A stretch of 64,000 bases of DNA, taken from contig NC_089452.1 of NCBI RefSeq assembly GCF_026210795.1, positions 930,001-994,000 of the forward strand. Reading direction: 5' to 3'. Positions 22,924 through 33,874 of the stretch are shown one piece after another. The notes beneath the pieces were generated by a model. That model was not told where the DNA came from, ran no database searches, and saw only the letters and a program-made list of their open reading frames with translations. The first letter of the stretch is position 1; the number at the start of each line of letters is the position of its first letter. The translations under genes and the position numbers were made by a program. Source of the stretch: Rhizophagus irregularis (lineage: Eukaryota > Glomeromycota > Glomeromycetes > Glomerales > Glomeraceae).

Positions 22924-25147
22924 CGTCAAAGTTAGAAAAATAAAAATTTTTTTATAAAGAGGAAATAGAAATAGAAAGAAGAAATTTTTTTTTAAAGAAA
23001 AAAAGAGTGGGAATAAAAGACAAAAATTTTTTTTTAAGGGAGTGACGAAAAAAAATTTTTTTTCAAAGGAGAGTGACGAAAAAAAAAATTTTTTAAAGTG
23101 AGGTACGAAAAAAGAAATTATTATTAAAAGGGGGTGACGAAGAAAGAAGAAAAATTTAGAAAAAATAACAAAAATAAGACAAGAGAAAGAGAAAGGAAAG
23201 GAAAGACAGAAAGGAAGATCGGAAGATTAAACTCATCAAAGTAAGGGTTTATATAAAAAACAAAAAACGTATCATAACAAAACAATAAACAATCATGTGA
23301 TCTCGTGTTATGATACGGAATTTTTGTAAAATTATCTTCTAAAAATATTAAGTTTAAAAATTCCGTTTACATTCCTTTTTCCGTATACATTAGTTTTTTA
23401 AAAAAATGTTCAAAAATGAATTACTTATTAAATATACGGAATTTGTATACGGAATCTATAGAAACGTACATAAAATGTATACAAAACGTATCCTTTCCGT
23501 ATACATATTTTTTATAGGGATTCCTCTAATCCCTGTTTTGGCTTCTCTTGAACAATATTCAAATCTTGTAATGGCTGGCGCGTAGAATTGCTTTTAATTA
23601 TATCGTCTGTTAAATTAATAACTTCACTTTTATCTAATAAAAAAAATAAATATCTAATAATTAAGTTACAAATGCATTATACAAAATGAAATCAATACCA
23701 TTAATTAAAGATTTAGCAGTAATAAAATCGCCCTCAAGTGTAGTTGTTGGAAAATTCAGCACTTTTGTTAATTGATCTTTTAAAAAGTTATAAAATTTAA
23801 TAAACTTTGTAAAATATAAAAAGTATCAAAAAATAACAACTGACCAGATTGTAAATTAACATCATTTTTTTTACCAAATCCAAATACTTTACTAAGCTTC
23901 ATTGCATTATTGTACTGCATTTCACATTCTGGTTGTTAATATCTTGCTAATCCTTGTTCAGACTTATGTCTTGAACTAGCCATACATTCAGCATTAGAAA
24001 GATTAAGTCTCTTCAGGATTTGGACAAGTATTTTTCGTCCAGAATGATTACTAATCTTATGATCATTCAGGTTAATATCTGTACAGCTAGCAATTTGTTT
24101 CATATAAGTTTTAAGGTCCTTTTCAGATACTGTACATGTTCCTTGTAATACCATTGTCCATTAAATTCATCTGCAATAAAATGAGATGTTTTAATTATAA
24201 TTTCATTTAATTAAATGATCAATAATTAATTTATTTTTAATTAACATTCAATATGTAATACTTACATTCGTTAATGCCACAGGGTTTTAAATAAAAATGC
24301 GTACTTGCTTGAGTTGGACGTTTGGAAAAGTATAATTCATACATATCAATAATTTCAGGAATATTAGGAATATACAACTTTTCTCCTTGAGCTTGAATGT
24401 TGTTGGCTTCACGTTAATTAGTCTTTGAATGATAGAGAATTACTTCAAATCCACCATATTTATCTTTTTTGCGTAAAAAACTTTTAAATTGAAGTGTAAA
24501 GTGTTCACCACCGCGAAGTCCCAAAAGGATGGCATTAAAAAAAAAATACGTGTCGTAATAAACCTATAGGATTAATTACAGACATTGTAGGATGATTTAT
24601 GATTTGTAAAAGCTCCTCTTCCGTAAATCCTTCAGCTCCTTTAAATGCTCCAAGTCCATTTGAAGCAAGATTTTTAACTTTTGCATTGTAAACTTTCCAT
24701 AATTTGTAATATTCTTCTTTATTCAATAAGTTAATTGGTTTGGGAAGTGTTGATTTCTCATTTAAATGATGGTTTATGGAATGAAGACAGTTGTTAAGTG
24801 AACTAGTATGGTAATCAGATCCATCTTGTTTCTTTATAGCATGAATAAAATGGCACAACTGATCTTCTAACTCATCTTTTGAATCCACTTGTTCAATTAA
24901 CCTGGATACTTACAATCAGATCGAAATCTTTCTAAAGCACAAACCCATGTAGAAGTGGCATAATCAGTGTTCTTGCAACGGCTACTATCAATAATCTTTG
25001 CCATATCATCATCATTAGGTTTTTCATATGTAAATTTCGCCTAAATAGTAAATGTTTAAATTTTAATACTTAAAATGGCCAAAAGTAAATAAAGTAATAT
25101 CACTAATTACTTTTTTTTGCTTTTTGCTGGTCTTTCATCATTAGAAT

Positions 25148-26541
25148 TCGCCATTTCAATATTAAGATAATAAGAAATAGAAAAAAAATAAAAGGATATT
25201 TTAAAATGATATAAATGAAAAAGAAAGAGAGTAGTATTTTTTGATAATTAAGCTTTTATTTAACTATTTAAGCTTTTATTGAACTTTGACATCATAATGT
25301 CACAATATTTATAAATATTTTTTGATGTAATTATATTTATATCTTGTAAAAAAAAATATTTTTTTATAGATGTGCCAATTCTATATCATTTGTCTGATTA
25401 TAATGATTGACATTTGATGTTTTTTTATTTAACTGATAATGGTAAAATAATATAACTTTTTTTTTTTATGTGATATTATTTTATGGTAATAAATTTTTTT
25501 TGATAACTTTCATAGTAATTTTTTTTTTATCATAGTTAATAAATAATTACGCTCACCATTTTGTTACGTATATGATCATCATTTTTTTTTGAAAAGAATC
25601 ATGTTTTTTTTAATTTTCTTTATATATATTAACCTGCCATCCGTAAAGAAGCTAACTGCGGATCCAATACTTGAAGCTTGATTGCTTGGAGTTTAATAAA
25701 AAATGCTGGAAAAGTTTAAGCTATATTTGGGCATCAAACTAACCATATATTGAATTTCATAGTTAGTACGATCAACAAATTTGTTAAAATAATGCTACGA
25801 TTAAAGCTAGATACATTACACAGGCTTTTCGGCATTCTTATCTTCAATATCTTCAAGCTAACAAAAGAATGACGCATCATTGATAATTAACTTAGAAATG
25901 ATCAGCATCAAAATCACGTGAACGGGACATTTTTTCTGCATGGGAAACCAAAAAGTTATTTTTTATTTTGATGAAACATTTTTTTTAAATTGACACCTTG
26001 TATATATTTAATACTTAGGATACCCTTTTCATTATTTTTTTCAGAAGAAAAAACCTGGTTCATATGGTTCGTGCTTATGTTCTCCGTTTATGTTTTTAAC
26101 AGTTAAGTCACTTTCTCTTGGTCTCTCATACCCGTAGTAGAAATATTTAATGAAATAGATGGGTTAAATGTTTCATTTTAACAGAAATAGGCTTGGACTA
26201 TTTTCTTCTTTTTCACTCTTATCACAGGAAACATATATATAAATCAATATTTTAAAAAAATCTTTTTTGATGTATCAGTGTATACAGTATATGTATTCTT
26301 TTTTTATATACAGTATATATACAAGTCTTATTACATATAAACATGTTCTTGGTTCCTCTATATAATACAAGAAAATAAATAAAATAGTAACAAGCAAAAA
26401 GAGAAATTAATAATTAGTTTTTTCTCATTGAAATAAAAAGAAAATGAAATTTATTTTCATCCTATGCCTCAAAAAAAAAAATTTGTGACAATTGTGATAG
26501 TGGTAAGATTGTAAATGGTTATAAATAATAATAAATAATAA
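25148..26541. other. No gene seen
   Basis: AT-rich DNA between the Crypton-like pseudogene and the Helitron end. There are several poly-T runs and no frame with support. Confidence 0.5.
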
Positions 26542-26580
26542 CTAGCCGATATCCTGGGCGTTGCCCCGGGTTTGTGTGGT
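26542..26580 (-). mobile_element. Helitron 3' terminus
   Basis: On the minus strand a GC-rich hairpin CCGGGGCAACGCCCAGG (stem GGGC/GCCC plus flanking pairs) is followed by ATATCGGCTAG and then T. A hairpin about 10 bases before a CTRR end with a following T is the diagnostic Helitron 3' structure. It lies in the expected orientation for the helicase remnant. Confidence 0.88.
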
Positions 26581-27652
26581 TAACATTTGTAGTAGTATAA
26601 CACAATTAAAAATAGGTAGCAATGTAAGATATTAATTAAATTTATCTTTAAAACAGTTTCTTGTATTTTACATGAGCTATCTGAACAAATAACAAATAAT
26701 AGAATGATAAAATAATCTAAACAGTTTCTATTGAAAGATTTCAGGATACATAACATTATGTGTAACATTTTTGCCATGCCGTATAGTAATAAGAATTTTT
26801 AAATTTTTTCTTGATTTCACTCTTGAACAGGCAACATGGAATTGTCCACGAGAAAACACAGAAGTTGAAAGATATAAACCCAGTTTAATGTTTACCCATA
26901 AGACTTATTTATGATCATTGCAAATGCTATGACGTTACAAAATGAAAGGTAGTTCTGTTTCTGAAGGGGACATCATAATGCGTGGAATGAAAACTCTGGT
27001 TTACAGGATGATTTCCAGTAATTATTTCAGTTTCAATGTCATGCTTCTGAAAAGTGCGGCAAACTAATCTTGTCCCATTACAGAGACCATCATTAGGTTG
27101 ATTGAAGATTACATAATAGTATAATTGGACTTCCCAATTTCAATATTAACTTATGAGGTGGAAGACCACTAACAGTTAAAGAGTAGAGAAGCTCTTTTTG
27201 ATCATCTGCTTCCTCAACTGTATCTGCACTGAGATACTCAAATGCTTTTCCAGCAGGAAATTGATTCATGATAATAGTGTTGATGGAGTTAACATATTCA
27301 TTTATAGGAGCAAGTATTCCATGTTCAACAAAATACTTGGGATCAGAATACATTGAAAGATCAGGATACACAAAGTTGATTAGGTCATATAGGTCATGAA
27401 ATGGTAAAAATTGCAGGAACACGACCTTCTCCAACCTCAAGTAACCATTTAGCAAATTCAGCTTGCTCAGTAGAATTATTAGTAGCATTAAAAAGACGCA
27501 TGTTAATCTTTAGTTTCATAACATTTACATGCTTCCACAAAGTAGATTGACATAAACATAATTCAACAATGTCTTCACGTATCAATGTCAAATTCGTTCA
27601 AGGTGATGGCTTCCCTTTACAGCAACAGGAAGAATTTGCCGATAGTCACCTC

Positions 27653-28076
27653 TAGGGATGGCAACGGTCACGGTCATTAACCGGTTATGACCAGTCATGA
27701 CCGTGACCGATATCGGTCGGTCAAAGACCTCTGACCGACCGTTTGACCGACCGGTCTGACCGACCAGTTAACTGACCGTTTGACCATTTGTTTAACCGAT
27801 CCTGAAAATGTTTGCGAAACGTAATTTAATAAAAAAATGTTTCGCAAACGTTTTTTTAAATTATTTTAATAGAAAACGTTGCGAAAACATTTTTTATTAA
27901 AGTATTTCAAACGTTTTTTTATTAAATAACGTTTTGCAAACGTTTTCAGGATCGGTTAAATGGTCGGTTAACCGGTCGGTCAGACCGGTCAGTCAAACGG
28001 TCGGTCGGTCGGTCAAAGGTTCTTGACCGGTTATGACCGACTGATGACCGACCATGACCGACCGTTGCCATCCCTA
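27653..28076. mobile_element. hAT-type foldback MITE (family B, copy 1), inside the Helitron helicase
   Basis: Ends TAGGGATGGCAACGGTC, flanked by the 8-bp duplication GTCACCTC (27645-27652 and 28077-28084). The ends resemble the Ac transposon terminus. The element is almost wholly palindromic, with GGTCGGTC repeats in the arms. It sits within the GGDYRQ codons of the helicase remnant. Confidence 0.94.
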
Positions 28077-28215
28077 GTCACCTCCAAACAATACAACCTC
28101 ACCTCCAAATGGTTTTCCTTCTAAATTTGGATTCAAAGCCTTCATAATATCTCTCAAAGTTCGATCTAAAGCTTCAAATGCATATCGGTTCATCATTGGG
28201 GCTTCATCCTAATGA

Positions 28216-29560
28216 TTAAACTTGTAAGCGAAGCTAGTTCTGAACTATGAGATATAGAGCAAGTGGAATCTTCATGTAAATTATATATTTTTTTATTTAA
28301 CTCATTTTTCATTTCTTTATTTAACTTAAACTTCAATTAACTTTATTATGTATGTATTGTATTCGTATGAGTATAAAGTTTAAACAAACTATTTACTAAT
28401 TAAATTAACTGAAAGAACTAAAAATTTTTATATCTTATGTATCTGATTAGATAGCTTGTTCAATCAAATTTTAACGAAATGGATTCTCATTTTATTTTTT
28501 ATGAAAAGTAATATTTAATTTTAATCGACAGATATTTTGCAGACTAACCGCAGCATCAAAGAGATCACATGTTTAAAGTTACACATGATTATAGTATAAG
28601 TGTATAACCTTAGGGTTACACAGTTGACATGTTACACAATTGAAAATTATTTATACATGGTACTCTAAAAAAAAGCGAACAAAAGCTGATATGCGACTGA
28701 TTTTTTTTTGAATTTTATTTTTAGATCGAGATGACATAAAAAAAATGACTCAACAGCGTACACGTATGAAAATATACATTACTAGACAGAAATTAATAGA
28801 AGTAATTACAATCATAAAGAGACATATCGACTTCTAAATGATACACAATACATTGAAAAGACTACATAAGAGAAGCTAATTAATCAGTAAAAAACTAAAG
28901 AAAAAATTAACTGCTATCCTAAGTTATTAAAATAACTTTGCCCGAACAAATATATACCATTCGTCAACTTGGTACCTACATACAACACTACAAAAAAAAC
29001 AGAGCTGAATGTTTCTTTTCAGGAATTCAGCATTAATATAAATGATATTATGAAATTGCTAAATTGATTGAAGCTCTCAAGAATTAGTTTCCATATATTT
29101 AAATGGTCGTATCATAAAGTTTAGAAAATTTATTGATTAAACATGTAAGATAATTCAAAATTTTAAGATAGTCAAGCAAAAAGATATATCTTGTTCTTAA
29201 GTAAGTTGATTATAATATTTATAGATTGGTAGTTAAAAACTTAAAATCAAAATTTAAATTAACTAAATTGATATATAAATATTTCATAAAAAATTTAGGT
29301 ACAATAGTTAATAAATTAAGAGATAAACTATAAATGAAATCCTTTATAAATCAACAGTATATTTTATTCCAAAATCGGTACCTATTATTTCAAATACACA
29401 TATTAGCATCTTTAAAATGTTTAATCAAAGAATAAATTGTGTTTATAGTACCTTCTAACTGTATTGATTTTTTGTGAGGATAATCATTTATTTAAAAAAA
29501 ATTAATTAGTATGGAAGGGAAAATAAAAATATTCAAAAGATGTATCGTATTAAAAAAATT
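28216..29560. other. No gene seen
   Basis: AT-rich sequence downstream of the kinase-like gene (minus). No inverted repeats, RNA genes or supported frames. Confidence 0.5.
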
Positions 29561-29603
29561 CTAAAACAATTCATTACATTCTTTATAAATAGTTTGATTG
29601 ACA

Positions 29604-30887
29604 TCAGAACCCTTTTTTATATGAAGTTGAGATATTTGATATTTCTTTATCAGCTTCTTCAAATGCATCTTTAATCTCTTTTCCTTTGTAACTGAAACAT
29701 TCCTCTTCATCTTTTCTACCTCTAATAGAATCAAGCCAAAAATTAAATATATCAAATAATTCTTCAGCTGTTGGTCTTTCATTTGGATTTTCATTCATAC
29801 ATTTATAAGCTAATTCCTCATAAAATTCAGGAGTTCCTTTTCCAAATTCTGGTCTGAGTCCATTTATACATATGGCAAATATTAATCTTGAATCATAATT
29901 TTCATTGCAAAAAGGACGTCTTCCAGTTGATAATTCAGTCATAACTACTCCAAAACTATAAATATCAGATGATAATTCATATTGTGTACCACTTAAGACT
30001 TCTGGTGCAATATATGGCACTACTCCATAATATACACCATTATCTTTGCTTGATGGTCCACATAACCCAAAGTCTGAAATGAAAAATAAATTATGATCTT
30101 GTAAAATATTTTTACTATGAAATTGTCCATGAAAATATCCTAAACTATGAAAACTCTGCAGGTCATATGATAATTTATGCAATAAGTTAATTTTATTTTG
30201 CCAAAACATATCATTAAAATTTTTTGAAAGAATACTTCTCAAATTTCCTTTATCTGCAAATCGTATAATCATAATAAATTCACTAGTTTCTGGATCTTTG
30301 GTTAATCCATAAAAATCGAACCCGTATAACATACATACTTTCCAATGTATTTTAAGCTATATTTACAATAAAAATTTGAATATAAAATAAATTTAATGAC
30401 TCCTAATATATGAAATAAATAAATTAATATAAAAACGTACTTCACTTAAAAATTTGTTTTTTATATTCTGTGATCCAATTAACCTTTTCAAAGCAACTAC
30501 CATCATAGGTTCAAGGTTTACTTTTTTATAACTTCCATCATTATTTTTATAATATTCCGATTTACCATCAATCCAAGTTGCAGAATACACCTTGGAAAAA
30601 CTACCTTCATCAATTTCTTTTATATCTGTAAATCTATCTAATGTTACCCATTCAAGAAATGGATGTCTTATATATGTGAGATTTCTTGCATTATACATTG
30701 TATCCTTTACAAACTTATCAATATCAGGATTTCCGCTGGTCCAGCCTTCTATCATTCTAAATGGATCACATTCTTTACACCATAACTCTTCGGCTAAAGA
30801 CTTATTGCAATACGAACAATTTTTCTGATTATTAACTATATTGGTGTCTCCATCTGAAATATTTAATTTACTAACTTCGTTTTCCAT
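29604..30887 (-). CDS. Kinase-like protein with altered catalytic loop (putative pseudokinase)
   Basis: Two exons, 30887-30441 and 30356-29604, joined in phase 0 at a GTACG donor and a TATAG acceptor. Residues 24-40 hold a CxxC/CxxC zinc ribbon, then GWTSGNPDIDKFV (48-60), a weak loop DEGSFSKV (93-100) and VALK with Lys134. The catalytic loop reads FHGQFHSKN (224-232), so the HRD Asp is Gln227, while DFG (244-246) and the C-lobe motifs APE and DIYSFG are intact. Phosphotransfer is therefore doubtful; ATP binding may persist. The stop at 29604 comes from a run of six A before GGG: one base fewer would continue the frame to about 29561 in the way the paralogues do. The upstream motif at 31016-31036 is shared with two other kinase genes. 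Confidence 0.85.
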
Positions 30888-31015
30888 TGGATTATTTCAA
30901 CGGTTAAATAATTTATTTTATTTACCGAAAAGAAAAAAGAAATACTTTTTTTTTTACTTTTATTTTGCTTGCGATATTTATCCATGGAAAGGAATATTCT
31001 AACTAAAAGTAGAAC

Positions 31016-31036
31016 TTCGGGCCATATTTTTTCCGA
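31016..31036 (-). promoter_or_regulatory. Conserved upstream motif of kinase genes, copy 1
   Basis: On the minus strand the motif AAAATATGGCCCGAA, preceded by TCGG, lies 128 bp before the ATG at 30887. The same motif stands at similar distance before the kinase genes at 51423 and 60640. A promoter or transcription-factor site is inferred; it could also be a remnant of common ancestry. Confidence 0.65.
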
Positions 31037-31489
31037 TGTACTACTTACTGATGGGGAATCTTACCACACTACCCTGTCACAATATAAATAGTACTTTAAA
31101 CGTGGTAGTACAGGTGACATATAATGCAGTGACAAATAGAGATCAGGCTAGTAAAAAAAAACTAAGTCCTTCAGAAACATAATAAAAAACGTAAACATGT
31201 CAGCACGTGACCATGTGACAAAATCATCACGGTCCTTAGTCCTTACTGATCTGCAAAATTTCGGTATGTCGATCATTAGTAATTTCTTTCTAGTACTCGA
31301 TTTTCATTCCTTAAATAATGATTCCATTCAGCACTAACATATTTAATGTAATATTTAATCCAAAGTTTCTTTTTACAATAAAGTTTCACTTTTATTTGAC
31401 GCCACTCCAAATTCGGCCATTTTCTGCAGACCCTTTGCAGTTAACTCGTGGATCACGAATTAAAATAGATGCTCTGTTAAAATATTAAA

Positions 31490-33280
31490 ATATTAATAAT
31501 AAATAATATTATATTATAATGCATTTAAAATAATTCCCTAAAAGTTCTACTATTAGCTGTACGCATATATTTTTTTTTCTTTTTTTTTTATTAAGAAATT
31601 AGGAAAAAGTCATGTTTTTGTTTCCTCATTAAAAAAAATACTTTTTCTTTCATTTCTTTATTAAAAAGGTATGTTCTTTTTCGTCTTTTTATTAAAAATA
31701 CATGTATATTTTTTTTCATTTCTTTACTAGAAAATAAGAAAAAAGTATTTTTTTGTTTCTTCATTGGAAAAATTAGAAAAGAATCATTTTTTTTCTTTAG
31801 AAACTCGTTTATTTTTTATTTTTTATTTTATTTCTTTATCTGTTATTTTTTATTAGACAAGGATATAGAAACAATACAATTTCAAAAGAAAAAATATTAA
31901 ACTATATTGTAAAAACAACTACATACTACGAAACTAATTAAATTAGAGACAAATATATTTTCGATGTAGCGCTCCCATCCGGCTAAGTTTTTAATTTAAC
32001 TTAGACGTGCCAACCTTGTTCTGTTGTTCATCACATCCTCGTGCACCCCCTTAATAAACACTGCCTAAGTAATATTTTGAAGAATTCAACTTTATCTTTA
32101 TCTTCATTATATTCTATATATATAGCATTGTATATCTCCATTCTTTCATCACTTCCAGTAATGATGTAATTTTCATATTTTTAAAAATATTTCTCTACAA
32201 ATTGCATCTTATGAATATTAAATGTGATGGTGGTAAAAGTTCTAACATAAAAACCAACTTGATTATCAAAACCCGACACGGATCGAAAACATGACATCTG
32301 TATTGTGTTAAAATGTATTGACCGAAATCAGTTAATCATAGTGTTGGCGAAATTGGTAGTGCTAGCCGGCATTAAAAATCACGTGACTCCACATTTCGTT
32401 CTCTTACTACATACCAACTATGTATATACATACCATTATCTGATTGGATTTATCCTAACAGATAATACATCCAGAAATTATCCGTTATCTGAATCCGGGA
32501 CTGATTTAAGGCGGATTATCCGGATTCCGGATAGACGGACTTCGTATCGCATCTCTATGAAGCACGATATAAAAAAAAGTTTAGTCAGTTTATACGTACT
32601 CTACTAATATGCATAATTTTGATAAAGTTACTTTATGTCATCGAATGTAGAACATATTGCTTTATGTAGAACCTTGATGTTAGCGTTAGCGTTTTTTACG
32701 TTGTAAGAAATTTAACATTCGGGTTGATAGTAAATACTTTATTTCTTCGTAGAATTTAAAATTAAATATTTACGAGTCAAATAATTTTTTATAAAGTATG
32801 ATTATTATCAAAAAGTATAAAAATAACGATAAGATTCACTACCATTAATCATTATCCCTTCAATCTAAATATTAAAATTTACTTAAATAGTGAAATGTCA
32901 TGCAAATAATCATCTTAAAATACAATGAAAATACCTTTGTGTAGCACAAACGTGATTATGTCCTAAGTTAAATTTGACGTAATACATTGTGATAACTAAA
33001 ATCATCTTAAATTAACTGTTAACCCGTACTAAGCCAATGCGGACGAAATTTCCTTTAATTAATCTTGATACTTTCTTATTCTTTTTGGCGTTCAACAAGG
33101 CGAGTTACGATGTATTAAATGTAAAAGAAACACATGTACTGTACTATATAGTACTGTATTATATATACATTGAACGTAAGAGAAAATTAGAGAATATTTG
33201 CTTAAACGTTTCAAAACGGCAAAACTTGTTACAATACACATAATGATGCTGGAAACAATGACGCGCTTCATAAATTAGTC
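31490..33280. repeat. Segmental duplication, copy B
   Basis: Matches 95-3320 in the same orientation. It lacks the hAT MITE found at 779-1116, keeping a single target site at 32000-32007, and lacks the sequence equivalent to about 1945-2560. The frames at 32305-32607 and 33037-33243 are not conserved in copy A and are not taken as genes. Confidence 0.8.
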
Positions 33281-33874
33281 CTATTTTTGAATAAAAAAAA
33301 TGACGCTTTTGTAAGCTTAAGACATGATGCTTTAAACTTCAAGTTAAGAATTATCAATCTAATTTTAGAATAAAACAATGAAATACGTAAAACTCTACAT
33401 GAAATTCAGATGCTAAAAGTTCTCAGAAGAATTAAATTAGAAAATTAATTTATGTATTTAACCTATGTGTTGTATAAAATAATATTTATAAAATTATAAA
33501 ATTATTGCATACAAAAAAAATAGATAATTTTATTATTAGTATAATTTACGATTTTTTTTTTTTAAAAAAAATAAATTCATTGGTGATCACGAACCTTTAG
33601 GTCACGTGAGCACGCTACGTCGCTACGTTCGTTCCTTTAACCAAGTGCCGTGTATTATCATGATCATCACCACGAATCTGTCACTAGATCCTTTTAATTT
33701 TGTATTTAGGTGAATGAACATTATGGCATCGATTCTTGACCGCCGTTAGTCTTCTAATATTCTACATCAAAACGCACGTACATCGTTACTTTGTAAATAT
33801 AAATATTCAATTTTAAAAAAATATTTTCCTTATATTTATTTTGCAATAAAACAATTTCTAAAAAAATAATATCC
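33281..33874. other. No gene seen
   Basis: AT-rich DNA downstream of the F-box gene on the minus strand. A small GC-richer block at 33580-33670 has no recognisable feature. Confidence 0.5.

Larger units (their letters stand above)
21549..23519. mobile_element. 2-kb element with CCCTATAAA ends, 3-bp duplication (family D, copy 2)
   Basis: Ends CCCTATAAAAAAATTGGATACG and the inverse at 23519. The target duplication is ATT (21546-21548 and 23520-23522). Removing element plus one ATT restores an open frame across the Crypton-like last exon, which proves the boundaries. It carries GGATACGGAA-type inner repeats, a purine/pyrimidine-rich array at 21880-22440 and a nested hAT MITE at 22482-22923. 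The open frame at 21886-22218 is low complexity and not a gene. Confidence 0.88.
21469..25147 (-). pseudogene. Crypton-like tyrosine recombinase (DUF3504-type), disrupted
   Basis: The frame starts ATG at 25147 and runs to a stop at 21469-21471. Recognisable parts are LGLRGGEHF (first catalytic Arg), NHSGRK (the HxxR box), SSRHKSEQGLARY (second His and the Tyr) and a Ser/Thr-rich tail. Together they give the R-H-R-H-Y set of tyrosine recombinases; the layout matches the Crypton-derived DUF3504 family. It is broken by one-base shifts near 24910 (before VDSKDEL), near 24540 (a run of A/T) and near 24155, and a stop near 24418. A 2-kb element (21549-23519) interrupts the last exon. Introns are present at about 25090-25039 and in the 23860-23640 part. 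It is not a working gene as it stands. Confidence 0.8.
26542..28215 (-). pseudogene. Helitron Pif1-like helicase remnant
   Basis: Read on the minus strand from about 28215: DEAPMMNRYAFEALDR (Walker-B-like region), GKPFGGEVVLFGGD then YRQILPV (the GGDYRQILPV motif, split by a MITE), followed by LKLGSPIILLCNL, LCNGTRLVCR, AFAMIINKS and SRGQFHVACSRVKS near 26840. This order is the helicase half of Helitron transposases. Several frameshifts and stops are present, for example after SHHLERI near 27590 and near 26950. The Rep (HUH) domain and 5' end are not visible upstream; only non-coding DNA follows beyond an AG at 28215, so the copy is truncated or the next exon is lost. Confidence 0.88.

Noticed and set aside
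26580-26777. 65-codon minus-strand frame
   Set aside because: It overlaps the decayed 3' part of the Helitron in a frame unrelated to the helicase motifs.
32305-32607. 100-codon plus-strand frame
   Set aside because: Lies in the duplicated non-coding region and is not preserved in the other copy.
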